Source: Pseudomonadota bacterium
GTDB lineage: Bacteria > Pseudomonadota > Alphaproteobacteria > UBA9219 > RGZA01
DNA: 22,478 nt
Direction: 5' to 3'
NCBI GenBank assembly: GCA_016195205.1
Contig: JACQAB010000050.1
Location: 1-22,478, forward strand
Part shown: positions 14,472 to 22,478 of the stretch, one piece after another
How positions within the stretch are numbered: the stretch's first letter is position 1
How the letters are laid out: every line of letters begins with the position of its first letter
Notes under the pieces: model-generated
Told to the model about the DNA's origin: nothing
Databases searched by the model: none
Seen by the model: the letters and a program-made list of their open reading frames with translations, nothing else
Position numbers and translations under genes: made by a program

Positions 14472-15368
14472 ATGACTAAAAAAATTGTTCTCTTTGGAGC
14501 CAGCGGGTTTTTAGGCACGCGTTTTCAGCATTATTTTGCCGCGCGCAAGAACTGGCAGATGGCGCCATTCACCCATGCACAAGCGGATGTGACCAATATT
14601 TCCCGGCTGCGCGCGGTTCTGGACGAGGTGAAGCCCGATGCCGTCATCAATGCCACGGCGTTCTTAAATACCGATCGGTGTGAGAAAGAGCCCGAAGCTT
14701 CCTATCGCGTGAATTTTCTTGGCGCCAGAAATCTGGCGGAACTTTGCGCGGAGCGCGGCGCGTGCCTCATCCAGTTTTCCACCGATTACGTGTTCGACGG
14801 AAAAACCGGCGGCTATGCCGAAGAGTCCATCGCCCATCCGCTTTCTTATTACGGGCTGCACAAATACTTGGCCGATGAAGCCATGCTAAAAATGAAAACA
14901 CCCGGTTACATCCTGCGCATCGCCAGCCTGATCGGCGCGGGCGCGGACAAATCCGATCTGGTCAAGGCCCTTTTGGGCCGCGTGGCGCGAGGCGCGCGCA
15001 AGCTGGATGTGGTGAATGACCTGGAAATCAGCGTTTCCACACCGCAATTCCTTGCTGGGGTTATTACAGGTCTGCTGGAAAAGCAGGCGCCTTATGGGCT
15101 TTATCATACGGTCGGTGCCGGCCAAACCACTTGGCTGGATGCCATGTGCGTGGCGTTTGAAGAACTTGGCGTGGACATTCCTTTGGCGCCGATCTCCAGC
15201 AACGCGTTCCCGCGGCTTGGCCCGCGCCCGCAGAAAAGCTGGATGAAAACAGAAAAGCTTGCCGGGGTTCTTGGCCGCGTGCCTTCGTGGCAGGAAATCA
15301 TCCGTGCGCAGACGCGTGATTTGAAGGAATCTTATCTGGCTATCCTGAAGCAAACCAAAGCCGCGTAA
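14472..15368 (+). CDS. rfbD: dTDP-4-dehydrorhamnose reductase-like SDR (RmlD family)
   Basis: A 298-residue extended SDR. The nucleotide motif is FGASGFLGTRF (8-18), then DAVINATAFLNTDRCEKEP (56-74), and QFSTDYVFDGKTGGYAEE (101-118), the classic RmlD/MAT2B signature. Active-site Tyr127 and Lys131 are in SYYGLHKYLADE. RmlD reduces dTDP-4-keto-L-rhamnose to dTDP-L-rhamnose. Length is standard. ATG 14472 is preferred, with GAGG about 11 bases upstream; TTG 14445 would add nine residues reaching into the repeat cluster. Its TAA directly abuts the rfbA stop on the other strand. A different reductase specificity within the RmlD family is possible. Confidence 0.88.
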   Translation: MTKKIVLFGASGFLGTRFQHYFAARKNWQMAPFTHAQADVTNISRLRAVLDEVKPDAVINATAFLNTDRCEKEPEASYRVNFLGARNLAELCAERGACLIQFSTDYVFDGKTGGYAEESIAHPLSYYGLHKYLADEAMLKMKTPGYILRIASLIGAGADKSDLVKALLGRVARGARKLDVVNDLEISVSTPQFLAGVITGLLEKQAPYGLYHTVGAGQTTWLDAMCVAFEELGVDIPLAPISSNAFPRLGPRPQKSWMKTEKLAGVLGRVPSWQEIIRAQTRDLKESYLAILKQTKAA

Positions 15369-16277
15369 TTAACTCGCCACGCGCAGCTCAGCTTTTTCGT
15401 TCTTTGCGCATTCCGTTTCGTAAAGCGTGGCCAAATATTCTCCGTAAGCTGTTTTGGCATAACCCGCGCCCGCGGCCATCATTTGATCCAGCGTAATGAA
15501 GCCGCTTCGCCAGGCGATTTCTTCCAGACAGGCGATTTTGCGGCCTTCGTTTTGCTCGGTTTTCTGAATGAAATTAGCCGCTTCCAACAGGGCTTCCGGT
15601 GTGCCGGTGTCCAGCCAGGCGGTGGTGGGATCAAGGCATTCCACATTCAGCGCGTCTTTTTCCAGATAGGCCTTGTTCACGTCGGTAATTTCCAATTCAC
15701 CGCGCGCGGAAGGCTTCAGCGTTTTGGCGATGCCGGTCACTTGATTGTCATAGAGATAAAGCCCGGTCACGGCCCAGTTCGAGCGCGGGTCTTTCGGTTT
15801 TTCAACCAGACGGCGGGCGCGGCCATGGCCGTCAAACTCCACCACGCCGAAGCGCTGCGGATCATGCACCTCGCGCGCAAAGACCGAAGCGCCGCTTTTG
15901 CGCTTTGCGGCATGCGACACCAACTCGGTGAAATCGCCGCCGTGGAAAATATTATCACCCAGAATAAGGGCGCAAGGTTCACCATCGATAAATTTTTCAC
16001 CGATCAAAAAAGCCTCGGCAATGCCATTTGGTTTCTCTTGCACGGCATAAGAAATCTTCAGGCCCAGCCCTGCGCCGGGGCCTAATAGGGCTTCAAACAC
16101 CGGCTTATCGGCGGGATGGGTGATCAGCAGAATGTCGCGAATTCCGGCCTGCATCAGCGTGGCCAGCGGATAAAAAACCATCGGCTTGTCGAAAACCGGC
16201 AGCAGATGCTTGTTAAGCCCGTTGGTCAGGGGCCTTAAACGCGTGCCCGATCCGCCCGCCAGAAGAATACCTTTCAT
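15369..16277 (-). CDS. rfbA: Glucose-1-phosphate thymidylyltransferase
   Basis: A 302-residue RmlA. It makes dTDP-glucose from glucose-1-phosphate and dTTP, the first step towards dTDP-rhamnose. The N-terminal signature LLAGGSGTRLRPLT (5-18) is followed by NKHLLPVFDKPMVFYPL, QEKPNGIAEAFLIGE, LILGDNIFHG and VEKPKDPRSNWAVTGLYLYD. ATG 16277 (MKGILLAGG) is chosen; the reading frame stays open upstream but there it only mirrors the cobW-like gene. It is convergent with rfbD (zero spacer) and divergent from the cobW-like gene over 69 bases. A weak promoter on the minus strand is TTGGCG, 16 bases, TAGGGT. The 'GLNKHLLP' variant of the usual GVSKQLLP is a small difference. Confidence 0.95.
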   Translation of the reverse strand: MKGILLAGGSGTRLRPLTNGLNKHLLPVFDKPMVFYPLATLMQAGIRDILLITHPADKPVFEALLGPGAGLGLKISYAVQEKPNGIAEAFLIGEKFIDGEPCALILGDNIFHGGDFTELVSHAAKRKSGASVFAREVHDPQRFGVVEFDGHGRARRLVEKPKDPRSNWAVTGLYLYDNQVTGIAKTLKPSARGELEITDVNKAYLEKDALNVECLDPTTAWLDTGTPEALLEAANFIQKTEQNEGRKIACLEEIAWRSGFITLDQMMAAGAGYAKTAYGEYLATLYETECAKNEKAELRVAS

Positions 16278-16346
16278 GATGCCATTTTCTTTCACCCTAT
16301 GAGGTGCTAAAAATGCGCCAACCACGCTTTCGAGGCAAGAAGGAAA

Positions 16347-17354
<1,008 letters not shown>

Positions 17355-17389
17355 TATATAAATGTGCCTTCATTTTAACGGAGGGTATT

Positions 17390-17944
17390 ATGGCTTTTAA
17401 TGTTTCAGACATGTTGAAATTTTGGGGAGAAGGCGAAGAAGAAGTTGCCCGCCGCACTTTGTTGGAACGTGAAGTACGCGCGGTGCCTGGCGCGGGAGCA
17501 TATGGGAAGAGTTTTATTAATGACAGAACGGCAATTATTACAGCCTCCATGGATAATCTCAAAGTTGCTCTCGAAGCTCTTATTGTTAAAGATGCGGGTT
17601 ATAAGGTGAAACATGAGCCATATGATTGGCTTGCCGGTAATAAGGGTCATCGTCGCGAGAAGTTTCTTTGCCGTTCTGTCCGAGTTGAGGATTCCACTGG
17701 CGCTGTCCTAGCCACGGTGAATGTTGTGGCGCTTAACTCTTATGGAGGCGGTGTGGATGTTTATCAAGGTGATCCGACAGATCCGACAGATGGAACACGA
17801 AAGAGGGTTTGGCAGGGCTCCATGGACTTTAAAGTTGGGCTTTCCAAGCTGGATGAACAAAATATTATGAGTCACCTCTCACGGATATTACCGCGGTCCG
17901 GAGTTCCTTGCGCAAAGCCCTCTTTCTTCGCGCCTCAGGCCTAA
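17390..17944 (+). CDS. Orphan hypothetical protein, 184 residues
   Basis: I do not recognise this protein. It starts at ATG 17390 with a strong GGAGGG ribosome binding site five bases upstream, which supports real translation. There is no signal peptide or membrane segment. A charged helical N-terminus (about 1-35, MLKFWGEGEEEVARR) leads to a predicted alpha/beta middle. That middle includes VKHEPYDWLAGNKGHRREKF, a beta-rich stretch (about 98-125), a PTDPTDGTRKRVW loop and a final helix, then a Pro/Cys-containing tail. Codon use is more AT-rich than the neighbouring cobW-like and hdaA genes. It is followed by a short terminator-like hairpin and then a second orphan gene with a similar layout. 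Confidence 0.75.
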   Translation: MAFNVSDMLKFWGEGEEEVARRTLLEREVRAVPGAGAYGKSFINDRTAIITASMDNLKVALEALIVKDAGYKVKHEPYDWLAGNKGHRREKFLCRSVRVEDSTGAVLATVNVVALNSYGGGVDVYQGDPTDPTDGTRKRVWQGSMDFKVGLSKLDEQNIMSHLSRILPRSGVPCAKPSFFAPQA

Positions 17945-17966
17945 GAATCCTTCGCGGGATTTTTTA
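17943..17966 (+). terminator. Short terminator/attenuator between the two orphan genes
   Basis: AATCC/GGATT stem with loop TTCGCG, directly followed by a T-run (17959-17965), begins at the stop codon of the first orphan gene. The stem is short (five bp plus weak extensions). It would reduce, not abolish, read-through into 17977. Confidence 0.5.
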
Positions 17967-17976
17967 AGGAATATTT

Positions 17977-18456
17977 ATGGCTATTACAGCCCAATCCCTT
18001 TTGGATCATTACAAACTTGCCCGCGTGGAAACCGCGCCCAATCCTGCAGACTTTAAAGAACAAAGAATGCAAGGTGCCGTTTCTTTTCTTCAATCTTTGG
18101 CGCAAGAACTAAGACTCGTCTTGCCCCACAAATATAAAGTTATCGAAAGGCCAAATTCCGGTGCCTATAAAAAAACAAAACAAGATGGAATTATCTGCAT
18201 GTCAAATCATTACGTTGAAGTCAAAAACACGGCGGGAACAACCATAGTTCTTGCCATGGCGTGGAGAGATTTCGCCGAAATTTTGTTGGTAGCACCCAAG
18301 ACTTCCAAGCCACCTTCCATAGAAAGAACGATAGTCCTCTATGGTGGAAGGCTTAAGCCCACATCAGTGGACGAGGCGGGATTTCAACTCAGACTCATGC
18401 GTATTTTATTAGAGAAGAAGGTAGCTCTAAAAACCTGTTCACCCGTTGGCCCCTGA
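17977..18456 (+). CDS. Orphan hypothetical protein, 159 residues
   Basis: I do not recognise this protein. ATG 17977 has an AAGGA ribosome binding site six bases upstream. It is soluble and basic (KYKVIERPNSGAYKKTKQD), with an N-terminal helical part (1-50), a probable beta-sheet core (about 55-120, NHYVEVKNTAGTTIVLAMAW) and a C-terminal helix (GFQLRLMRILLEKK). The order helix, [KR]YKV strand, loop, [VR]xVxxxxGxxxxxxxxxA strands, then terminal helix parallels the preceding gene, so the two could be remote paralogues. Base composition is AT-richer than the flanks. Its TGA abuts the hdaA stop with no spacer. Confidence 0.75.
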   Translation: MAITAQSLLDHYKLARVETAPNPADFKEQRMQGAVSFLQSLAQELRLVLPHKYKVIERPNSGAYKKTKQDGIICMSNHYVEVKNTAGTTIVLAMAWRDFAEILLVAPKTSKPPSIERTIVLYGGRLKPTSVDEAGFQLRLMRILLEKKVALKTCSPVGP

Positions 18457-19128
18457 TCAAGAATCCACCGCCAAAAAATCGCCCAGAATCTCCCGCGCCA
18501 GGGGAATGGTAATCGCCCGCCGGTCGGCCAGCGAGGCGCGATCCAGCTTGCGCACGGCTTCCTCGATGCGCGCGCCCTCGCGCGGCAGGCGGGGGAGCAG
18601 GTAATTCAGAACGTCCTCCGTCACGCGCAATTGCCGGTCGTTCAAGTGTTTTAGCAGCAGCCCCGCCACCAGCGCATCATCCGGCGTTCCAATCTGCGCC
18701 ACCGGCAGCGCCAGCAGGCGCGAGCGCAAATCGGCCAAGGCCAACTCCCACTGCGCGGGGGCAAGGCTGGCGGTGATCAGCAGCGCGGCTTTGCGTTCGC
18801 GCAGCGTGTTCAGAAGATGAAAGGCTTTTTCCTCGTGCGCGGCGTCCCAGGGCAGCTGGTCGGCGTCTTCCCACACGAAGGCCCGCGCGTCCTGCAGCGC
18901 GTCCACGGTCATGTCGTCGAAATCAAGCGTGGCGGCGTCCAGGCGTTTTTTCCAGATGCGCGCCAGGTGGCTTTTGCCGGTGCCCTTGGGGCCCAGCAGC
19001 AGAAGAAGCGAGGAAGGCTCGGCCTCGTTCACTTGCCGTGCGGCTTCCTGATTGCTGGAGGTGACCAGAAAATCATCCTCGCCCATGGCGGGATCAACCG
19101 GAAGCGCGAAGGGAATTTGCCGCGGCAT
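18457..19128 (-). CDS. hdaA: DnaA-related regulatory protein HdaA
   Basis: A 223-residue AAA+ protein of the Hda family, which works with the DNA-polymerase sliding clamp to drive hydrolysis of DnaA-bound ATP and stop re-initiation. The N-terminal QIPFALP resembles the clamp-binding motif. Walker A is GPKGTGKS (46-53), and the Walker B region AFVWEDAD (83-90) is weak, as usual for Hda. LADLRSRLLALPV carries the conserved arginine-finger-like Arg. There is no DnaA domain IV, so it does not bind oriC itself. It is the last gene of DUF2066-permease-hdaA, starting two bases after the permease stop, with translation probably coupled. This is a standard alphaproteobacterial arrangement. Confidence 0.92.
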   Translation of the reverse strand: MPRQIPFALPVDPAMGEDDFLVTSSNQEAARQVNEAEPSSLLLLLGPKGTGKSHLARIWKKRLDAATLDFDDMTVDALQDARAFVWEDADQLPWDAAHEEKAFHLLNTLRERKAALLITASLAPAQWELALADLRSRLLALPVAQIGTPDDALVAGLLLKHLNDRQLRVTEDVLNYLLPRLPREGARIEEAVRKLDRASLADRRAITIPLAREILGDFLAVDS

Positions 19129-19130
19129 GG

Positions 19131-20210
19131 CTACGGCACGGGGGGCTGGTAATAACGGCTGGCGCGGTATTCACGCAGCGCCACGCGCAGCAGAATGGCC
19201 AGCGTGCCGGCCACCGGCACGGCAAAAATGATCCCGAAGAAACCGAACAGCGTTCCACCGGCGATGACCGCGAAGATAATCCACACCGGATGCAGCCCCA
19301 CCCGCGTTCCTACCAGGTTGGGGGTGAGGAAATAGCCGTCCAGCACCTGCGCCGCCACGAACACCGCGCCCACCAGGGCTATATGCGACGCCTGATGGAA
19401 TTGGATGGCCGCCAGCGTCAGACTGACAATCGCGCCGGTCACCGTACCCACGATAGGAATGAAGGAAAGAAAGCCGGTGGCCAGGCCGATGATCATACCA
19501 TATTTCAGGCCGGTCAGATAAAGCGTGGCGGCATAAAAAGCGGCAAGGCACAGGCTTACCGTGGCCTGCCCGCGCACGAAGCCGGCAATCATCTGATCAA
19601 TGGTTTGCAACTCCTGCCGGATGGCAGGCGCATGCCGCGCCGGAAGCAGCGTTTCAAAATGTGTTACCATAATCGGCCAGTCGCGCAGCAGGTAAAAAGT
19701 GATGACCGGCGTAAGAATAAAATACATCAGCACATGCAAAAGCGCGCCACTGCCCGTCACCACCCGGCCCAGAAGAATGCCGGCCAGGTTCACGGCATCG
19801 CCGGTGTATTGCGTCAGATGGGCCTGCAGCTTCACGCCGCTGAAAGCCGGAATTTGCTGCAAAAAGCTTGAAACACGCGGCCACAGATCATTCTGCAGCG
19901 TATCAATATAGGCCGGCAGGGTGCGCACCAGATCGGTGGCCTGCGTACGCACAATGGGGCCGATGAACAACACCAGAGTGGTGACCAGAGCGATGAACAG
20001 CAGGATGGCGATCGCGGCACATAATCCGCGCGGCACGCCCCAGCCGTTCAGCTTGCGCACCACCGGGTCCAGCAGATAGGCAATCAGCGTGGCCAGGAAA
20101 AACGGCGTGACGACATCACCCAGTAACCATAAAAGCCCCGCCAGCACGAAAGCCAGGATCAGCCAGAAGCGCCATTCAGGCACGGGGGAAGTGGGGGCGG
20201 GGTGCGTCAT
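19131..20210 (-). CDS. AI-2E/PerM-family membrane permease
   Basis: A 359-residue inner-membrane protein with about eight transmembrane segments. Family marks are TPFFLATLIAYLLDPVV (35-51), the amphipathic middle region with IDQMIAGFVRGQ, the GFLSFIPIVGTVTGAIVSL segment, and the C-terminal block PNLVGTRVGLHPVWIIFAVI followed by GGTLFGFFGIIFAVPVAG. The family was named for autoinducer-2 export, and other members are sodium/proton antiporters; the substrate here is unknown. Its ATG overlaps the stop of the preceding DUF2066 gene by four bases (ATGA), and hdaA follows after two bases, so the three form one transcript. Confidence 0.93.
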   Translation of the reverse strand: MTHPAPTSPVPEWRFWLILAFVLAGLLWLLGDVVTPFFLATLIAYLLDPVVRKLNGWGVPRGLCAAIAILLFIALVTTLVLFIGPIVRTQATDLVRTLPAYIDTLQNDLWPRVSSFLQQIPAFSGVKLQAHLTQYTGDAVNLAGILLGRVVTGSGALLHVLMYFILTPVITFYLLRDWPIMVTHFETLLPARHAPAIRQELQTIDQMIAGFVRGQATVSLCLAAFYAATLYLTGLKYGMIIGLATGFLSFIPIVGTVTGAIVSLTLAAIQFHQASHIALVGAVFVAAQVLDGYFLTPNLVGTRVGLHPVWIIFAVIAGGTLFGFFGIIFAVPVAGTLAILLRVALREYRASRYYQPPVP

Positions 20211-21559
20211 GGAATGGCCGGCGGCATTTTTTCTGGCGGGGGCAGGATAGGCGCTTGTGGTTTTGGCGGGGGCGACGGACGGGTTTCCGGTGAAAGATCT
20301 TCTTCCGTCTCACCGCTATCATCGGTGGTTTCCACGGGCGGTGCCGGTGGCGGATATACCGTGCGGGACACCCCATAATTGGTGGCGGGCACAATGGTAA
20401 GCGATCCCGGGGCTTCCAGAAGGCTTAACCCCCGCTGCGTTAAGGCCGTGCCGAAGGCGCCGCGCGATCCCTGATAGGCCACCTGCACCGTGGCCTGCGT
20501 ATGCGTAAGGGTGGAAATATCAAAACGGACGACGCCCGGCATTTCTTCAATAGCCGTGCGCATCGATTGCCATTGTTGCGGGCTGGAGTAAGGAATGGCG
20601 AGGGTCAGCTGCAAGCTTCCCGGCGGCAGGGCCGCGGGACGCGCGGGAGCATAGGGCGAAGAGCCATGCATGTTAGCAGGGACCACTTGAGCTTGTTGCA
20701 TCATGCTTACGGCATAGCCCGCGCCGTCTTGCAGCCACTCCATGGGCTTGCGGCCGGGCTGTGCGGGAAGGAAGAAGCTGGATGAATTCCGCATCTTCCC
20801 TTTGGCGTCGAACACGGCCACTTGAACCGACAGGGTGTTTTCCGGCGTGGGCCAAAGGCTGGGGGCAGTAAGCGCGGCGACAATCACTCCATGCGCATCA
20901 TAACGCTGCATCACTTTCATCAAGGGGCCGGGTAGCCCGGCCAAAGCCTCACCGGCCTTGATGGATGAAATATCTTCCGCCGAACCATCGGGAATAACCA
21001 GATTAGGCAATCCGGTGTCGGAAACGTAATTCTCCCAGGCGCGGGCCCATGCGGTTTTTTGCTCCCACAGCGCCGCCTGCTGGCCCAAGCGCACCACGGG
21101 CAGCAGCACCATGCGCGGTGGCAGGGGGGCGGCGGGTTGTTCCTCGAGCGCGGCGGAGGTATCGACATTCATATCTTTCAAAGTCAGGCCACGGCTTTGC
21201 AGGAACAGGTCGGTCTGCTCGGGCCGGAAATGGAAAGTAAGTTTGCCGATATAGCGCGAGCCGGAAGCTTTCTCGTTTTCCACCTCGAAGCTTTTAATCA
21301 ACCGGCCGATGCTGTTATCGTCCACGCCCTTGAAGCCAAGGTCTTTGCTTTCCGTCAGGCGCCCGGCCAGTTCGATCAGCGCCTTGCGCCCGCCCTCGGT
21401 GAAGGCCTTGTCGCGCGCGGCGGTGCCGTTGGCGGCTTTTACATCGACGGCCACGCCGGACACGGTATAGGTATCGGCGGCTTCGGCAGCCTCCTGGCCG
21501 TACAGGGGCGCGGCAAAACCCGCCAGCAAAAACACTAGAACGAGGGCAAAACGCGGCAT
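20207..21559 (-). CDS. DUF2066-family periplasmic protein
   Basis: A 450-residue secreted protein. The signal peptide covers about residues 1-22 (MPRFALVLVFLLAGFAAPLYGQ). The DUF2066 region follows: YTVSGVAVDVKAANGTAARDKA, GGRKALIELAGRL, and RYIGKLTFHFRPEQTDLFLQ. Then comes a long middle part with strands of the form VLLPVVRLG, and a C-terminal low-complexity tail of Pro and acidic residues (about 400-450). Function is unknown. The position between purM and the AI-2E permease is conserved in related alphaproteobacteria as far as I know. ATG 21559 is chosen because it gives a clean signal peptide; an upstream in-frame start at 21658 would overlap purM's start. Confidence 0.87.
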   Translation of the reverse strand: MPRFALVLVFLLAGFAAPLYGQEAAEAADTYTVSGVAVDVKAANGTAARDKAFTEGGRKALIELAGRLTESKDLGFKGVDDNSIGRLIKSFEVENEKASGSRYIGKLTFHFRPEQTDLFLQSRGLTLKDMNVDTSAALEEQPAAPLPPRMVLLPVVRLGQQAALWEQKTAWARAWENYVSDTGLPNLVIPDGSAEDISSIKAGEALAGLPGPLMKVMQRYDAHGVIVAALTAPSLWPTPENTLSVQVAVFDAKGKMRNSSSFFLPAQPGRKPMEWLQDGAGYAVSMMQQAQVVPANMHGSSPYAPARPAALPPGSLQLTLAIPYSSPQQWQSMRTAIEEMPGVVRFDISTLTHTQATVQVAYQGSRGAFGTALTQRGLSLLEAPGSLTIVPATNYGVSRTVYPPPAPPVETTDDSGETEEDLSPETRPSPPPKPQAPILPPPEKMPPAIP

Positions 21560-21595
21560 TGGCAAACACGGGGGACAAAGGATAAGTTGGCTTCG

Positions 21596-21601
21596 ATTAT
21601 A
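21596..21601 (-). promoter_or_regulatory. Consensus -10 box of the DUF2066-permease-hdaA operon
   Basis: Read on the minus strand this is a perfect TATAAT, about 37 bases before the DUF2066 ATG. The matching -35 is poor (TTATCT at a 16-base spacing). It lies in the 97-base divergent gap shared with purM. Confidence 0.45.
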
Positions 21602-21656
21602 ACCGGAGAATGAGCGAAGATAAGATGGTTTCTTTATGTTTTCTAAGGGGCGGGGC

Positions 21657-22478
21657 ATGAGCCGTAACCGAGTCCAGCAAGACGCCTATGCCAAGGCCGG
21701 GGTGGATATCAGCGCCGGCAATGAATTGGTCGAGCGCATCAAGCCCTTAGCCGCCTCGACGGCGCGCAAGGGCACGCGGGCCGCCCTGGGCGGCTTCGGC
21801 GCGTTTTTCGATATTAAGGCCTGCGGCTATCAAGACCCGCTGATCGTCAGCACCAATGATGGCGTGGGGACGAAGCTGAAAATCGCGATCGAGGTCAACC
21901 GCCACGACGGCATCGGCGTGGACGGCGTGGCGATGTGCGTGAACGATCTGGTGGTTAGCGGGGCCGAACCGCTTTTCTTCCTCGACTATTTCGCCTGCGG
22001 CAAGCTGGATGTAGGCGTGGCCGAAAAGGTGATCGCCGGGGTGGCCAAGGGCTGCCGGGAATCCAACTGCGCGCTGGTGGGCGGCGAAACGGCGGAATTG
22101 CCAGGCCTGTATGCCGCGGGCGATTACGATCTGGCCGGTTTTGCCGTGGGCGCGGTCGAGCGCAACAAGGTGATTACCGGCGAAACCATTAAGGAAGGCG
22201 ACGTGGTGCTGGGGCTCACCTCCAGCGGCGCGCACAGCAACGGCTATTCACTGATCCGCAAGATTGTGAAAGACAAGGGCTTATCTTATGCCGCCCCGGC
22301 GCCCTTTGCCCCGGGCATGGACTTGGCCGAAGCGTTTCTTATTCCCACCCGGCTTTATGTGAAGCCACTGCTTAGCCTTTGCAAAACCTGCGACGTAAAG
22401 GGCATGGCGCATATCACCGGCGGCGGGCTAGTGGAAAACATTCCGCGCATTTTGCCCAAAGGCATGGGCGTAACGATC
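21657..22478 (+). CDS. purM: Phosphoribosylformylglycinamidine cyclo-ligase (AIR synthetase), 3' end cut by window
   Basis: The first 274 residues of a protein usually about 345 long. It closes the imidazole ring in purine synthesis: FGAM plus ATP gives AIR. Motifs are YAKAGVDISAGNELVERIKP (11-30), LGGFGAFFDI, STNDGVGTKLKIA (65-77), CVNDLVVSGAEPLFFLDYF (94-112), VGGETAELPG (141-150), GLTSSGAHSNGYSLIRK (186-202) and HITGGGLVENIPR (252-264). One residue is inserted (STNDGVGTK against the usual STDGVGTK). ATG 21657 has AAGGGG six bases upstream. It is divergent from the DUF2066 operon; purN is the expected downstream neighbour. Confidence 0.97.
   Translation, partial: MSRNRVQQDAYAKAGVDISAGNELVERIKPLAASTARKGTRAALGGFGAFFDIKACGYQDPLIVSTNDGVGTKLKIAIEVNRHDGIGVDGVAMCVNDLVVSGAEPLFFLDYFACGKLDVGVAEKVIAGVAKGCRESNCALVGGETAELPGLYAAGDYDLAGFAVGAVERNKVITGETIKEGDVVLGLTSSGAHSNGYSLIRKIVKDKGLSYAAPAPFAPGMDLAEAFLIPTRLYVKPLLSLCKTCDVKGMAHITGGGLVENIPRILPKGMGVTI

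Overview
The window reads as a chromosomal segment of an alphaproteobacterium, most likely an uncultured Rhodospirillales-like lineage. This rests on the purM / DUF2066 / AI-2E permease / hdaA gene block, the DnaA-related HdaA protein, the EtfA and RmlC/RmlA sequence types, and the moderately GC-rich, tightly packed genes. No phage, transposase, plasmid or CRISPR gene was found. The accessory character comes from small palindromic elements and a few orphan genes.

Layout. 1-558 is the 3' part of etfA (+). 739-1149 is a stand-alone receiver-domain response regulator (+), followed by a TMEM175-type potassium channel gene (+, 1211-1789). On the minus strand come a PCu(A)C-fold periplasmic protein that has lost its copper ligands (1812-2267), a tRNA-Ser(CGA) (2308-2397) with broken copies of its own 5' end beside it, and an HU-type DNA-binding protein (2682-2981) with a clear terminator.

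3281-9071 is a biotin locus on the minus strand: bioB-bioF-bioD (9071 to 6340) and bioA (5189-3915). bioA is followed, with overlap, by a gene for a ferritin-fold protein carrying a complete E / ExxH / E / ExxH diiron site. A plus-strand orphan gene with an internal duplication (5299-6339) sits between bioD and bioA and splits the locus. A methyl-accepting chemotaxis protein (10813-9158) and a large membrane protein with an isoprenylcysteine-methyltransferase-like C-terminus (12259-10925) lie upstream.

12349-16277 is a dTDP-rhamnose/surface-sugar cluster: rfbC, an NAD-dependent epimerase, rfbD (all +) and rfbA (convergent, -). rmlB is not in the window. Two elaborate palindromic elements occupy the gaps between the first three genes. 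The first (12923-13191) folds into a nested three-arm structure, and its closing stem contains the ribosome binding site of the epimerase gene. A CobW-type metal-chaperone GTPase follows (16347-17354), then two AT-richer orphan genes (17390-17944, 17977-18456) that may be distant paralogues of each other.

The right end is conserved alphaproteobacterial backbone: a tight minus-strand operon DUF2066 - AI-2E permease - hdaA (21559 to 18457), divergent from purM (21657 to the end, truncated).

Three of the four convergent gene pairs abut with zero intergenic bases, their stop codons forming TGATCA, TAATTA and TGATCA. The points most worth following are the diiron protein in the biotin operon, the three-arm inverted repeat in the sugar cluster, the tRNA-Ser fragments, and the unexplained orphan genes.
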